DNA from: Eutrophobius brisbanensis
GTDB lineage: Bacteria; Pseudomonadota; Gammaproteobacteria; Eutrophobiales; Eutrophobiaceae
Length of the DNA stretch: 64,000 nucleotides
NCBI GenBank assembly: GCA_038131795.1
Contig: JAYPQE010000003.1
Span: 310,001 to 374,000 of the forward strand
Direction of reading: 5' to 3'
How positions within the stretch are numbered: the stretch's first letter is position 1; the number at the start of each line of letters is the position of its first letter. The notes below the pieces were generated by a model that saw only the letters and a program-made list of their open reading frames with translations, was not told the DNA's origin and did no database searches. Shown in pieces: positions 8,086 to 16,486 of this stretch. The position numbers and the translations under genes were made by a program.

Positions 8086-9378
8086 TTATTTTTTTTCGTC
8101 TTCATCAGCGGGCAATACTGGCAAGGCCTCCTCTTTATCATTGCCCAACTCAACTTTTTCTATTTTATCAAAACGAGAGGTGATTTTCTGGGCAGATTTA
8201 TTTACCTTTTCAACATCTTCATGGGCCTGTCTGATGTGGCGTTCGAGATCCTCCATGCGTTTACGAAATCGACTAAAGTCTGTTGCCAGCACGCCAAGGT
8301 GTTCCTGAATAATATGGACCTGTTCACGTGTGGCGGCATCCTTCAATACAGCCCGTGCAGTATTTAAAATGGCCACCAGGGTGGTTGGCGATACCATCCA
8401 GACTCTGGCAGTATGGGATTTTTCTACCAGGTCAGGATAGTGACCCTGGATCTCTGCAAACACAGCCTCGGCCGGTATAAACATCATCGCACCATCTGAT
8501 GTGGTCCCCGGAATTATATACTTACTGGCAATGTCCTGTATGTGTTTGCTGATGTCCTGCCTGAATTGTTTTTCAGCTGCTTTTCTTTCCGATTCAGGGA
8601 GCGAGATGTCCGTCATCCGTTGATACGATTCCAATGGAAACTTGGAATCTATCATGATCATCCCGGTAGGATCGGGTAGAAACAAGGCACAATCAGCCTT
8701 GGTATTATTTGGCAGAGTGTATTGCAGCTGGTAAGAATGGTCCGGCATAATATTCGAAATCAACGCATTGAGCTGGACCTCTCCAAAGGCACCTCGCGAT
8801 CGTTTGTCCGATAGAACTTCCTGCAGGCTGACGACATTGGTCGAAAGTTCGGTTATTTTTTTCTGCGCCTCGTCTATCAGTGCAAGTCTTTTTAGAATAT
8901 CTGCAAATGTTGCCGTGGTTTTTTCGAACCCTTCCGTGAGACGTTTTTCAACCTGGCCGGAAATTTGTTTTAAACGTTCATCTGTCTGCTTGGTCAGACC
9001 TTCCATTCGCTTGCCCAGGTCTTCGCTGTAACGATTCAGGTAATCACCAATCTGCTTTTGCAAATTGGTAATACCATTTTGCAGTGATTCAGACATGCCT
9101 TTGTAGGCATCTGCCTGCCGCTTTTCAAATTTGGTATCGTGTTCAGCTAATATGGTGACCAGGCGCTCACGGGTCTGGGCTGAGTACTCCTGCTGTGAGA
9201 GTTTAATTTCACCCAGGCGCTCTTCAAGCTGGGCGATGCGCTTTATCAGGTCGTCCAGCCGGGCATCTATCCTTGTTACCCCCTGGTGATCAGGTTGTCT
9301 GTTGAGTTTGAGTAGGATATAAATAGACAATCCAACTGACACCAGCAAAAAGAAAATTATTAAATATGTGTACGTCAT
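8086..9378 (-). CDS. rmuC: DNA recombination protein RmuC
   Basis: The 430-aa product starts with one membrane-spanning helix (residues 3-24), followed by a long coiled coil (about 30-200) and the conserved RmuC domain (about 185-400) with RSRGAFGEVQLNALISNIMP, MIMIDSKFPLESYQRM and the VSPTTLVAILNTAR segment. RmuC limits inversions between short inverted repeats in E. coli; the domain is related to nucleases. Length and domain order are normal. It ends 34 bp before the cbbY-like gene on the same strand. Confidence 0.93.
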   Translation of the reverse strand: MTYTYLIIFFLLVSVGLSIYILLKLNRQPDHQGVTRIDARLDDLIKRIAQLEERLGEIKLSQQEYSAQTRERLVTILAEHDTKFEKRQADAYKGMSESLQNGITNLQKQIGDYLNRYSEDLGKRMEGLTKQTDERLKQISGQVEKRLTEGFEKTTATFADILKRLALIDEAQKKITELSTNVVSLQEVLSDKRSRGAFGEVQLNALISNIMPDHSYQLQYTLPNNTKADCALFLPDPTGMIMIDSKFPLESYQRMTDISLPESERKAAEKQFRQDISKHIQDIASKYIIPGTTSDGAMMFIPAEAVFAEIQGHYPDLVEKSHTARVWMVSPTTLVAILNTARAVLKDAATREQVHIIQEHLGVLATDFSRFRKRMEDLERHIRQAHEDVEKVNKSAQKITSRFDKIEKVELGNDKEEALPVLPADEDEKK

Positions 9379-9397
9379 CTTTTCTATATCACGATAT

Positions 9398-10225
9398 TTA
9401 GAACCATTGGTTTATAAATGTCTTTATCCCGTCCTTGTATTGATTTTCACTGAGATAAAAACCGGCATTATGGTCGCCATTAATCTGTAGCAAGGTTTTT
9501 GGGGAATTCGCACTATCGTACAGTTTCTGCCCAAACTCAAAAGGAATTATTTCATCTTCAATACTGTGAATGACAAGTAAAGGGCTGTTTATTTCCTTCA
9601 GGTATTGAAGGGTAGGATAACGTATTCTGCTGATGATGTTTACTGGTAAAAAAGGGTAATAATGTTGTCCCATTTCAGTAATGGAAGTGAATCCGGAATC
9701 TATTATTAATGCCCCATGGGAGAATTCTTTTGCCGTCCAGGATCCTATTGCAGCCCCCAGTGACTCACCATAAAAGATTATTTCATTTGCAGGTATGGCT
9801 TTCTCTTCTGTCACAAATTGATAGGCAGCACGGGCATCTTCATAGCTTGATAATTCACCTAGGGTTCCACTGCTTATTCCGTAGCCACGATAATCAAAAA
9901 TAAATATATTTAATCCGAGGTCGTTAAAAATACGGATCTTTTCCAGGCGGTGGGAGATATTGCCTCCATTTCCATGAAAGAAGATCATGGTTGCTCTTGG
10001 AGAGGAATGTGGAATATACCATCCAAAAAGGACATCAGATCCATTCGGGGTCAGGCGAACCTCTTCATATTCCAGGTTGATATCTGTGGGACTGGCTATT
10101 AATTCCTTTGCCGGGTAGTAAATATAGCTTGCCTGAAGCATGTAAAACAGTAAAGACAGTCCCAACCAGGCCATAATCAAAACCAGCACGGCAGATTGCA
10201 TAAATTGCATCATTAATTGTTTCAT
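9398..10225 (-). CDS. Membrane-anchored alpha/beta hydrolase (BEM46/YfhR-like)
   Basis: From the ATG at 10225 the protein has 275 aa; a longer start at 10267 would overlap the preceding gene. An N-terminal hydrophobic helix (SAVLVLIMAWLGLSLLFYML) anchors it, and the hydrolase domain follows. The HGNGGNIS oxyanion segment, the nucleophile elbow GESLG, the acid in HSIEDEI and the histidine in NGDHNAGF make up the usual Ser-Asp-His triad. Members are serine esterases or peptidases of unknown physiological substrate. It follows the YugP-like peptidase by 17 bp. Confidence 0.82.
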   Translation of the reverse strand: MKQLMMQFMQSAVLVLIMAWLGLSLLFYMLQASYIYYPAKELIASPTDINLEYEEVRLTPNGSDVLFGWYIPHSSPRATMIFFHGNGGNISHRLEKIRIFNDLGLNIFIFDYRGYGISSGTLGELSSYEDARAAYQFVTEEKAIPANEIIFYGESLGAAIGSWTAKEFSHGALIIDSGFTSITEMGQHYYPFLPVNIISRIRYPTLQYLKEINSPLLVIHSIEDEIIPFEFGQKLYDSANSPKTLLQINGDHNAGFYLSENQYKDGIKTFINQWF

Positions 10226-10242
10226 TAAGAATAATAGTAATG

Positions 10243-10929
10243 TTAACGCTTGAGGATGGATACCCAACGATAAAAATTCAGAATACTAGCCATGGATGTG
10301 GAAAGATAAGTCAATGCTGCGGCGAACAGTATTCGGTTAACAATAGGGATGGCAGATTCAGGAATATATTGTCCATTAATCAATACAGGCAATGCCCGCT
10401 TAAAACTGGCATCGAGCTCAACTGGCAAGGTAATAAGATGGAATATGACAGGCACCAGAAGTAAGCATATCCCCAGTATTAGCATGACTGCACCGGCTGC
10501 AGGTATGTGCGTGACCAGGACGATGAATGGAAATGCAATCAAAATGATGGACGCAATTTTTTCCGTACTACGAATATACCTGGCAAGAAACCATCTAACT
10601 AATAGTGGTTTGTACTTGATAAAATGTTGAATGGCATGGCCAATCTCATGGGCACAGATGCTGATGGCAGTAAAGGATTTTCCGTTATAGACATCGGGTG
10701 ATAAACTAATCACCTTTGTTTGTGGGTCGTAATGATTGTCTTCCATATCAGCTTTTTCGACTGTTACGCCAGACAATCCCAGATGTTTAACTAAATGAAC
10801 AGCGAGTTCACCTCCGGTCCCAGGTATTTGCTCAATCTGTTGACTATAACGCTTTAGTACATATCTGACCCATAATTGAGGACCAAATATTATGAGAATA
10901 ATCAGTATAAATATGCCGATAATTGTCAG
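10243..10929 (-). CDS. Zinc metallopeptidase, YugP-like, with probable CTG start
   Basis: The frame is open up to a stop at 10972-10974 and contains no ATG, GTG or TTG near the position where the family starts; the first TTG (10776) would cut off the N-terminal helix. A CTG at 10927-10929 gives 228 aa, the normal family length of about 225, and is preceded by GGAGAG with 7 bp from GGAG. The protein then has an N-terminal membrane helix (TIIGIFILIILIIFG), the conserved VLKRYSQQ and GGELAVHLVKHLGL segments, the zinc site AHEIGHAIQ (HExxH) and two further hydrophobic segments. Its substrate is unknown. Divergent from zapE. Confidence 0.8.
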   Translation of the reverse strand: MTIIGIFILIILIIFGPQLWVRYVLKRYSQQIEQIPGTGGELAVHLVKHLGLSGVTVEKADMEDNHYDPQTKVISLSPDVYNGKSFTAISICAHEIGHAIQHFIKYKPLLVRWFLARYIRSTEKIASIILIAFPFIVLVTHIPAAGAVMLILGICLLLVPVIFHLITLPVELDASFKRALPVLINGQYIPESAIPIVNRILFAAALTYLSTSMASILNFYRWVSILKR

Positions 10930-11018
10930 TTTTACTCTCCAGTAGCAATACGGGATTTGCGAGTAGCTGTTTTAATGAATATAGACTGAAGTATGCGTGT
11001 CTGATTATACCTGTCAAG

Positions 11019-12128
11019 ATGAAAAAAAGTTCACCATTAGTACAATATAAAGCTGCCGTTAATGACGGTGAGATCATATCGGATCCATTACAGCTGCAGG
11101 CCATTTTGCACCTGGACCGTTTATACCATGACATTTTAAAGTTTAACCGAGACGGGGCAGGTCTTATGGAGGCAATCCGTGCCTGGTTTAGTGGGACTAA
11201 ACCTTCGGTCTATAATGGTATTTATCTCTGGGGTACCGTGGGTTCAGGTAAAACGTATCTGGTAGATAGTTTTTTTGAATGCCTGCCCGAATCCAACAAG
11301 CTACGAATCCACTTTCATCGCTTTATGCAGCGTATTCATCATGAGTTGAAGCAGCTGACAAAGCTTGAAGACCCATTACAAATAGTGGCTGATAAATTTG
11401 CTGCTCAATACCAGGTGATATGTTTTGATGAATTTCATGTCAGTGACATCACAGACGCAATGTTACTGGCTAGGTTACTCGAGGCATTTATAGATAGAAA
11501 TATTATTTTTATTACCACGTCAAATGCGCATCCGGATGATTTATATAAAAATGGATTGCAACGAAGCCGGTTTCTACCTGCAATTGCATTGATCAAGCGG
11601 CATATGGATATCATTGAGTTGAGTTCACAGGTGGATTACCGGTTACGGTACCTGGGCAAGGCAGAATTGTATCACTACCCCCTGGATAACGCCGCCAGAC
11701 AAATGCTATTACAAAATTTCGAAAATATTGCACCCAATACTGGGCGTTCTGACAGCACTATTGAGATAGAAAACAGGAAAATTCAGACCATTCGTTGTGC
11801 CGATGGTGTCGTTTGGTTTGATTTTTCCACTATCTGTAACAGTCCCAGAGGACCGGCAGATTATATTGAAATTGCCCGGCAGTTTCAGACAGTATTAATC
11901 GAGGATGTTCCGTGTATGTCTGAGGAAATGAATGACCAGGCCAGGCGTTTTATCACCTTGATAGATGAGTTTTATGACCGCAATGTAAAACTGGTCATAA
12001 CGGCTGAAGTGGCCATACAGGACCTCTACCATGGCAAGCGCCTGGCAAAAGAATTTGAGCGTATCCAAAGCCGGTTGATGGAAATGCGCAATCTGGAATA
12101 TCTGGGACGTCAGCATATATCAGATTAG
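11019..12128 (+). CDS. zapE: Cell-division ATPase ZapE (AFG1 family)
   Basis: The ATG at 11019 gives 369 aa, close to the 375 aa of E. coli ZapE; an upstream GTG would add a non-conserved segment overlapping the peptidase promoter region. AFG1-type ATPases act at the Z ring under low oxygen or heat in E. coli. Walker A is WGTVGSGKTYLVD, Walker B is ICFDEFHVSDI, followed by the RSRFLPAI segment and the C-terminal SPRGPADYIEIA and RRFITLIDEFYDRNVKLV blocks characteristic of the family. Confidence 0.93.
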   Translation: MKKSSPLVQYKAAVNDGEIISDPLQLQAILHLDRLYHDILKFNRDGAGLMEAIRAWFSGTKPSVYNGIYLWGTVGSGKTYLVDSFFECLPESNKLRIHFHRFMQRIHHELKQLTKLEDPLQIVADKFAAQYQVICFDEFHVSDITDAMLLARLLEAFIDRNIIFITTSNAHPDDLYKNGLQRSRFLPAIALIKRHMDIIELSSQVDYRLRYLGKAELYHYPLDNAARQMLLQNFENIAPNTGRSDSTIEIENRKIQTIRCADGVVWFDFSTICNSPRGPADYIEIARQFQTVLIEDVPCMSEEMNDQARRFITLIDEFYDRNVKLVITAEVAIQDLYHGKRLAKEFERIQSRLMEMRNLEYLGRQHISD

Positions 12129-12252
12129 TCCAGGCACTATATCTGGTGGCTTCCACCACACAATCCCCACCCTGGAGTATATTCACCTAATTTCTCTGAG
12201 AATATTGTATTTAACTGTTAATCTATTAAAGACAATGAGTTATGTAATTTTA

Positions 12253-12299
12253 TTGACATAAGTTATTAAATAAAATATATAAGTAATTCGTGTAACACG
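12253..12299 (+). promoter_or_regulatory. Strong sigma-70-type promoter with an overlapping palindrome
   Basis: A perfect -35 box TTGACA (12253-12258), a 17-bp spacer and TATATA (12276-12281) lie 53 bp before the 71-aa gene, in very AT-rich DNA. Just behind the -10 box, at the expected transcription start, is a perfect palindrome CGTGTaACACG (12289-12299), the position of a typical repressor site. Promoter confidence is good; the operator is inferred only from position and symmetry. Confidence 0.6.
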
Positions 12300-12333
12300 T
12301 TATTAATATTAAACTTTTACAGGTCGGGGGAAA

Positions 12334-12549
12334 ATGGCTTCATTACAACGAGCAGCAGAACCATTGAGTGTCACAGAGCAACAAATTGCCCTGGCATTAC
12401 GGTATAAGCATGGCGAACAGACCGTGATGCTGCCTTCACAAAAACCGGACAGCTTGCTATCTGCGGCAATTGACCGCGGGTTTATTGATACTGAAGGGTA
12501 TATCACCCGTAAGGGACGCGCTTTAATCGCCCGGTATAGCTTTATCTAG
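12334..12549 (+). CDS. Small protein of unknown function (71 aa)
   Basis: The ATG is preceded by a GGGGG ribosome site and a strong promoter, so I take this as a real gene. The product is soluble, with no signal peptide, cysteines or membrane segment. The second half (AAIDRGFIDTEGYITRKGRALIARYSF) resembles the recognition-helix and wing end of winged-helix proteins, but the domain is too short to assign. It lies between zapE and the sulfite/nitrite reductase. No function is proposed. Confidence 0.6.
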   Translation: MASLQRAAEPLSVTEQQIALALRYKHGEQTVMLPSQKPDSLLSAAIDRGFIDTEGYITRKGRALIARYSFI

Positions 12550-12600
12550 CTTTTAAACAACTATCAGGCCTAACAGCATTTCAATCCTGAGTTTGATGCA

Positions 12601-12631
12601 CTATTACTTATTTTCATATCCATAGTAATAG
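12601..12631. promoter_or_regulatory. Inverted repeat upstream of the sulfite/nitrite reductase
   Basis: CTATTACT (12601-12608) and AGTAATAG (12624-12631) form a perfect 8-bp inverted repeat with a 15-bp spacer, and a related ATATTACT follows directly. It lies 75-105 bp before the reductase ATG in an otherwise gene-free 156-bp gap. Geometry suits a dimeric regulator of the LysR or other type, but no specific factor can be named. Confidence 0.3.
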
Positions 12632-12705
12632 ATATTACTTTAATGAATAAACAATCCTTGTTATCGTTGCACCCCCAAAATATCGTAAAAATAGATTGTT
12701 GATCC

Positions 12706-14358
12706 ATGTATAAATATGACAATTATGACAAGACCATTGTAAACGAGCGCGTAGCCCAGTTTCGTGACCAGACCAACCGTTTTCTGGCCGGCACGCTGTC
12801 TGAAGATGAATACCGTCCGTTACGTTTGATGAATGGCCTTTATCTGCAGCGCTACGCACCCATGCTTAGAGTTGCCATACCCTATGGCCTGTTGTCTTCA
12901 GAGCAACTTAGAATGCTGGCCCACATTGCCAGAAAGTATGATAAAAATTACGGGCACTTCAGTACTCGGCAAAATATCCAGTACAACTGGCCGCGATTAG
13001 AGACAATACCCGATATCCTTGCTGATCTTGCCTCAGTTGAAATGCATGCCATCCAAACCAGTGGTAACTGTATTCGTAATGTCACCTCGGACCAGCTCGC
13101 AGGGATTTCTGAGGATGAAATAGACGATCCCAGGCCCTATTGTGAGATTATCCGTCAATGGTCCACGTTCCATCCGGAGTTTTCTTATCTGCCAAGAAAA
13201 TTCAAGATAGCTGTATCCGGAGCAGAACACGACCGGGCAGCCGTACAGGTCCATGATATTGGTATTTACGTAGTCAGGAATGACCAGGGCGAGACCGGTT
13301 TCAAGATACTGGTAGGTGGCGGTCTTGGTCGGTTGCCACATATTGGTGTGGTCATAAAGGAATTTTTAGAGAGAAAATATCTATTGTCGTACCTGGAATC
13401 TATATTAAGGGTCTATAATCTGTTTGGTCGCCGTGACAATATGCATAAGGCTAGGATCAAGATCCTGGTTAAAGCCATTGGTGCAGAAAAGTTTGCGGAC
13501 ATGGTAGAAGAAGAATGGCAACAGGTAAAAGATTCAGCACTGCTTCTGGATGACAGGGAAATAGAAAGGGTTAAACAGTATTTCACCCAACCTGATTATG
13601 AAAGCGATGCAGACAAAGATGAATCTTATCAACAACAGCTGGCTTCTGATAAGGCCTTTTCTGCCTGGTGTAAACGAAATGTAAATCCCCATAAGACACC
13701 CGGATATCATGCGGTGTATATTTCCCTGAAAGCACCGGGCAACCCACCGGGTGATGCCACCAGTGAACAGATGGAACTGGTGGCTGAACTGGCTGAAAAA
13801 TATAGCTTTGATGAGATTCGGGTCACCCATGATCAAAACCTGGTACTTGGCCACGTTAAGCAGGCAGATCTTTACCCGGTGTGGAATGCATTAAAAACAC
13901 AAGGCCTTGCCACACCTAATATAGGCTTGATGACCGATATGATTTGCTGCCCCGGACTGGATTTTTGTGCCCTGGCCAATGCCGGATCCATCTCCATTGC
14001 CAACCAGATCAACCAGCATTTTGATGACATGGATTATCTCCATGATATTGGCGATTTACAGATCAAGATGTCAGGTTGCATGAATGCCTGTGGTCATCAT
14101 CATGTGGGACACATTGGTATTTTGGGTGTGGACAAGAAAGGTGAAGAATTCTACCAGCTGACCCTGGGTGGATCGGCCGCCCGTGACGCGGCCCTGGGTG
14201 ACAGATTGGGGCCGGCCATCCCCAAGGCCGAAGTGGCAGACACCATTAAAAAGATCCTCAATGCCTATGTTGAGAACAGGGAAGAGGGAGAGCGATTTCT
14301 TGATACCTATAAGCGGGTTGGAATTGAACCCTTTAAATCAAGCGCTTATGACCAGTAA
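12706..14358 (+). CDS. Siroheme sulfite/nitrite reductase hemoprotein (CysI/NirA-like)
   Basis: The 550-aa protein has the duplicated architecture of siroheme reductases: ferrodoxin-like half-domains at about 40-110 and 330-400, and two siroheme-binding domains. The 4Fe-4S/siroheme cysteines are C415 and C421 (CCPGLDFC) and C458 and C462 (SGCMNACGHHH). These enzymes reduce sulfite to sulfide or nitrite to ammonia with six electrons. The next gene encodes a DUF934 protein, the usual partner of the assimilatory sulfite reductase in proteobacteria that lack the CysJ flavoprotein, so sulfite is the likelier substrate. CysG, which makes the cofactor, lies at 57.8 kb; cysH is not in the window. Confidence 0.9.
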   Translation: MYKYDNYDKTIVNERVAQFRDQTNRFLAGTLSEDEYRPLRLMNGLYLQRYAPMLRVAIPYGLLSSEQLRMLAHIARKYDKNYGHFSTRQNIQYNWPRLETIPDILADLASVEMHAIQTSGNCIRNVTSDQLAGISEDEIDDPRPYCEIIRQWSTFHPEFSYLPRKFKIAVSGAEHDRAAVQVHDIGIYVVRNDQGETGFKILVGGGLGRLPHIGVVIKEFLERKYLLSYLESILRVYNLFGRRDNMHKARIKILVKAIGAEKFADMVEEEWQQVKDSALLLDDREIERVKQYFTQPDYESDADKDESYQQQLASDKAFSAWCKRNVNPHKTPGYHAVYISLKAPGNPPGDATSEQMELVAELAEKYSFDEIRVTHDQNLVLGHVKQADLYPVWNALKTQGLATPNIGLMTDMICCPGLDFCALANAGSISIANQINQHFDDMDYLHDIGDLQIKMSGCMNACGHHHVGHIGILGVDKKGEEFYQLTLGGSAARDAALGDRLGPAIPKAEVADTIKKILNAYVENREEGERFLDTYKRVGIEPFKSSAYDQ

Positions 14359-14378
14359 CCAACGCGAGGAAGTCAGCC

Positions 14379-14867
14379 GTGCTAATCATTAAAGACAACC
14401 AGATCCAGGAAGATGACTGGATTTTAATAAGAGATATTGAAAACGTCGAAACGCTGCCTGATGGTCATGTAATCCTGCCTTATTCATTCTGGAAAGAACA
14501 CCAGGCTGACTGCACAGAGCACAAGGGCAACCTGGCGGTGATGATCAACGGCGATACAGCGATTGCTGACTTGGCAAATGTTCTGGATCAATTTGAATTG
14601 ATTGCCCTGGATTTTCCTGCTTTTAAAGACGGACGTTGTTATTCTCATGCCCGTGTTTTGCGTGACCGCTACAAATTTCAAGGGGATCTACGCGCAGTGG
14701 GAGATGTACTTCGCGATCAGCTGTTTTATATGCAGCGCTGTGGTATCAGTTCATTTGCCATTCACGAAGAACGTGACATGGAAGATGCCCTCAACGGCCT
14801 TAAGGACTTTTCAGTGACCTACCAGGGTGCCTCGGACGGTAATTTGCCGCTGTATAAAGTCAGGTAA
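14379..14867 (+). CDS. DUF934 family protein, partner of the sulfite reductase
   Basis: The gene starts with GTG at 14379 behind a GAGGA ribosome site and encodes 162 aa. It shows the family's C-terminal landmarks FPAFKDGRCYSHARVLRDRYKFQGDLRAVGDVLRDQLFYMQRCG, here described by its key blocks KDGR, RDR and RDQLFYMQR. DUF934 genes nearly always sit behind a CysI-type reductase and are thought to serve it, possibly in electron delivery. It follows the reductase by 20 bp. Its last codons and stop lie in a copy of a small dispersed repeat. Confidence 0.88.
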   Translation: MLIIKDNQIQEDDWILIRDIENVETLPDGHVILPYSFWKEHQADCTEHKGNLAVMINGDTAIADLANVLDQFELIALDFPAFKDGRCYSHARVLRDRYKFQGDLRAVGDVLRDQLFYMQRCGISSFAIHEERDMEDALNGLKDFSVTYQGASDGNLPLYKVR

Positions 14868-14873
14868 GGAGTA

Positions 14874-14917
14874 AGGCGTTAGGGGTGAGGAGAATATTCT
14901 CCTAACTCTTAACGCCT
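14874..14917. repeat. Long hairpin of the GTGAGG/GTTAGG repeat family (possible bidirectional terminator)
   Basis: Two 22-nt arms meet without a loop at the palindrome AGAATATTCT (14891-14900) and pair with only three mismatches; the outer ends are AGGCGTTA and TAACGCCT. It lies between the convergent DUF934 and pyk genes. The left arm shares the GTCAGGTAAGGAGT start and the GGGGTGAGG motif with copies at 29242 and 42221. There is no T-run, so termination is only suggested by position. Confidence 0.6.
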
Positions 14918-14934
14918 AACACCTCACAATCTTC

Positions 14935-16386
14935 TCACACTACCATGCATGTAATCGACGGGGTATTCATCTGCGCCTCAGCATGAAATCCCCTGACCAG
15001 GATGATATATTCACCCGGGTTTACCAGGTCCAGATCACGGGCCGCATTTCTCGCAATCTCATTAGGGTTGGTCTTGCCGGCATCTTCTGTATAGACCGGC
15101 AATACTCCCCATAACAGTGCCATCTTTCTGAATACAGCCTGTTCATTGGTGATAGCTACAATGGGTGAGGCGGGTCTGGCGGAACTCGTAGTGCTGGCCG
15201 ACATGCCGCTTTTGGAAATAACCACCACGGCGTGGGCCATGATATTTCTCGACATGTGGGCGGTGGCATTGGCGATAACGTCCCAGATACTCAGTGGCGG
15301 TGTGGGATTTTTGACCGGTGGTGCACCATATACACCGTTATTCCAGAGATGAGATTCAGTTTGTTTAGCAATTCGGTCCATCATTTGCACGGCATCAATT
15401 GGAAATCTTCCAGACGCAGTTTCTGCCGATAGCATGACGGCATCTGCCCCCAATGTGACTGCAAATGCAATGTCAGTCACTTCTGCTCGAGTGGGTCTGG
15501 CACTTTCAATCATGGATTCGAGCATCTGAGTGGCAACAATAACAGGTTTAAACTGGGCACGGGCCTTTTCAATCAATTGGCTTTGGGCCACCGGCACCTC
15601 TTCAGGGTTCAGTTCTACACCCAGATCACCTCTGGCAACCATGATGGCATCTGTGACATCAAGAATTTGATCGATGTTTTCCAACGCTTCAGGTTTTTCA
15701 ATCTTCGCGACGATGGAACAGTGGACATCGTGGTTGGTGATAATCTTGCGTAGTTCATTAATATCGTCGGCCTTTCGAACAAAGGACAATGCCAGGAAAT
15801 CTACACCCAGTTCCAGGGCAAATTGGGCATCGATTTTATCTTTTTCAGTGAGCGAGGGTGCGGAAACATTGACCCCGGGCAGATTTATCCCCTTGTGGTT
15901 TTTGAGTACACCTCCATAAACAACTTCACAGGTAATTTCAGTTCCATTGATTGCGTCTACTCTCAACTCAAGTACACCATCATTCAGTAAAATTCTATTG
16001 CCAGGTTTGACGTCGTCGGCTAATGCAGTGTATTGAGATGGGATGGTATTACTGTCACCTACTATGTCACGTGTTGTAACAGTAATTTTTTGCCCGGGTG
16101 TCAGGTTAATTTCGCCATCTTTAAATTTTCCAGTACGAATTTTGGGTCCACAGAGATCGGCCAGTATACCAATGGGCAGTTGCAATTCATCCGCAATATC
16201 TCGAATGTTATTGTATGCCGTACTATGAAATTCATGATCACCGTGAGACATATTTAATCTGAAGACATTGACGCCACTCATAATTAGCTGACGTAAAGTT
16301 TCCGGGGCGCAGGAGGCGGGGCCAACGGTGGCAAGTATTTTCGTCCGGCGATTTTTAAGCAGATTAATATGTGTCACAATTGACAT
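14935..16386 (-). CDS. pyk: Pyruvate kinase
   Basis: The 483-aa enzyme transfers phosphate from phosphoenolpyruvate to ADP, the last step of glycolysis. Conserved blocks are RRTKILATVGPAS at the N-terminus, the substrate and metal site FRLNMSHGDH, the active-site KIEKPEAL, MVARGDLGVELNPEEVP and the MLSAETASGRFP segment; the C-terminal domain has the usual STTSSARPASPIVAIT. Length fits the PykA/PykF family. The gene is alone between a long hairpin and the divergent LplT-like gene. Confidence 0.96.
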   Translation of the reverse strand: MSIVTHINLLKNRRTKILATVGPASCAPETLRQLIMSGVNVFRLNMSHGDHEFHSTAYNNIRDIADELQLPIGILADLCGPKIRTGKFKDGEINLTPGQKITVTTRDIVGDSNTIPSQYTALADDVKPGNRILLNDGVLELRVDAINGTEITCEVVYGGVLKNHKGINLPGVNVSAPSLTEKDKIDAQFALELGVDFLALSFVRKADDINELRKIITNHDVHCSIVAKIEKPEALENIDQILDVTDAIMVARGDLGVELNPEEVPVAQSQLIEKARAQFKPVIVATQMLESMIESARPTRAEVTDIAFAVTLGADAVMLSAETASGRFPIDAVQMMDRIAKQTESHLWNNGVYGAPPVKNPTPPLSIWDVIANATAHMSRNIMAHAVVVISKSGMSASTTSSARPASPIVAITNEQAVFRKMALLWGVLPVYTEDAGKTNPNEIARNAARDLDLVNPGEYIILVRGFHAEAQMNTPSITCMVV

Positions 16387-16486
16387 GAAATCCTCCCCGG
16401 CCCTGGCTGGGCTTTGTAATTATTGTATATAAAGTGGGTATTAAATAAGACAGGATCTAATATGACATTATTGAATTACCAAGTCC

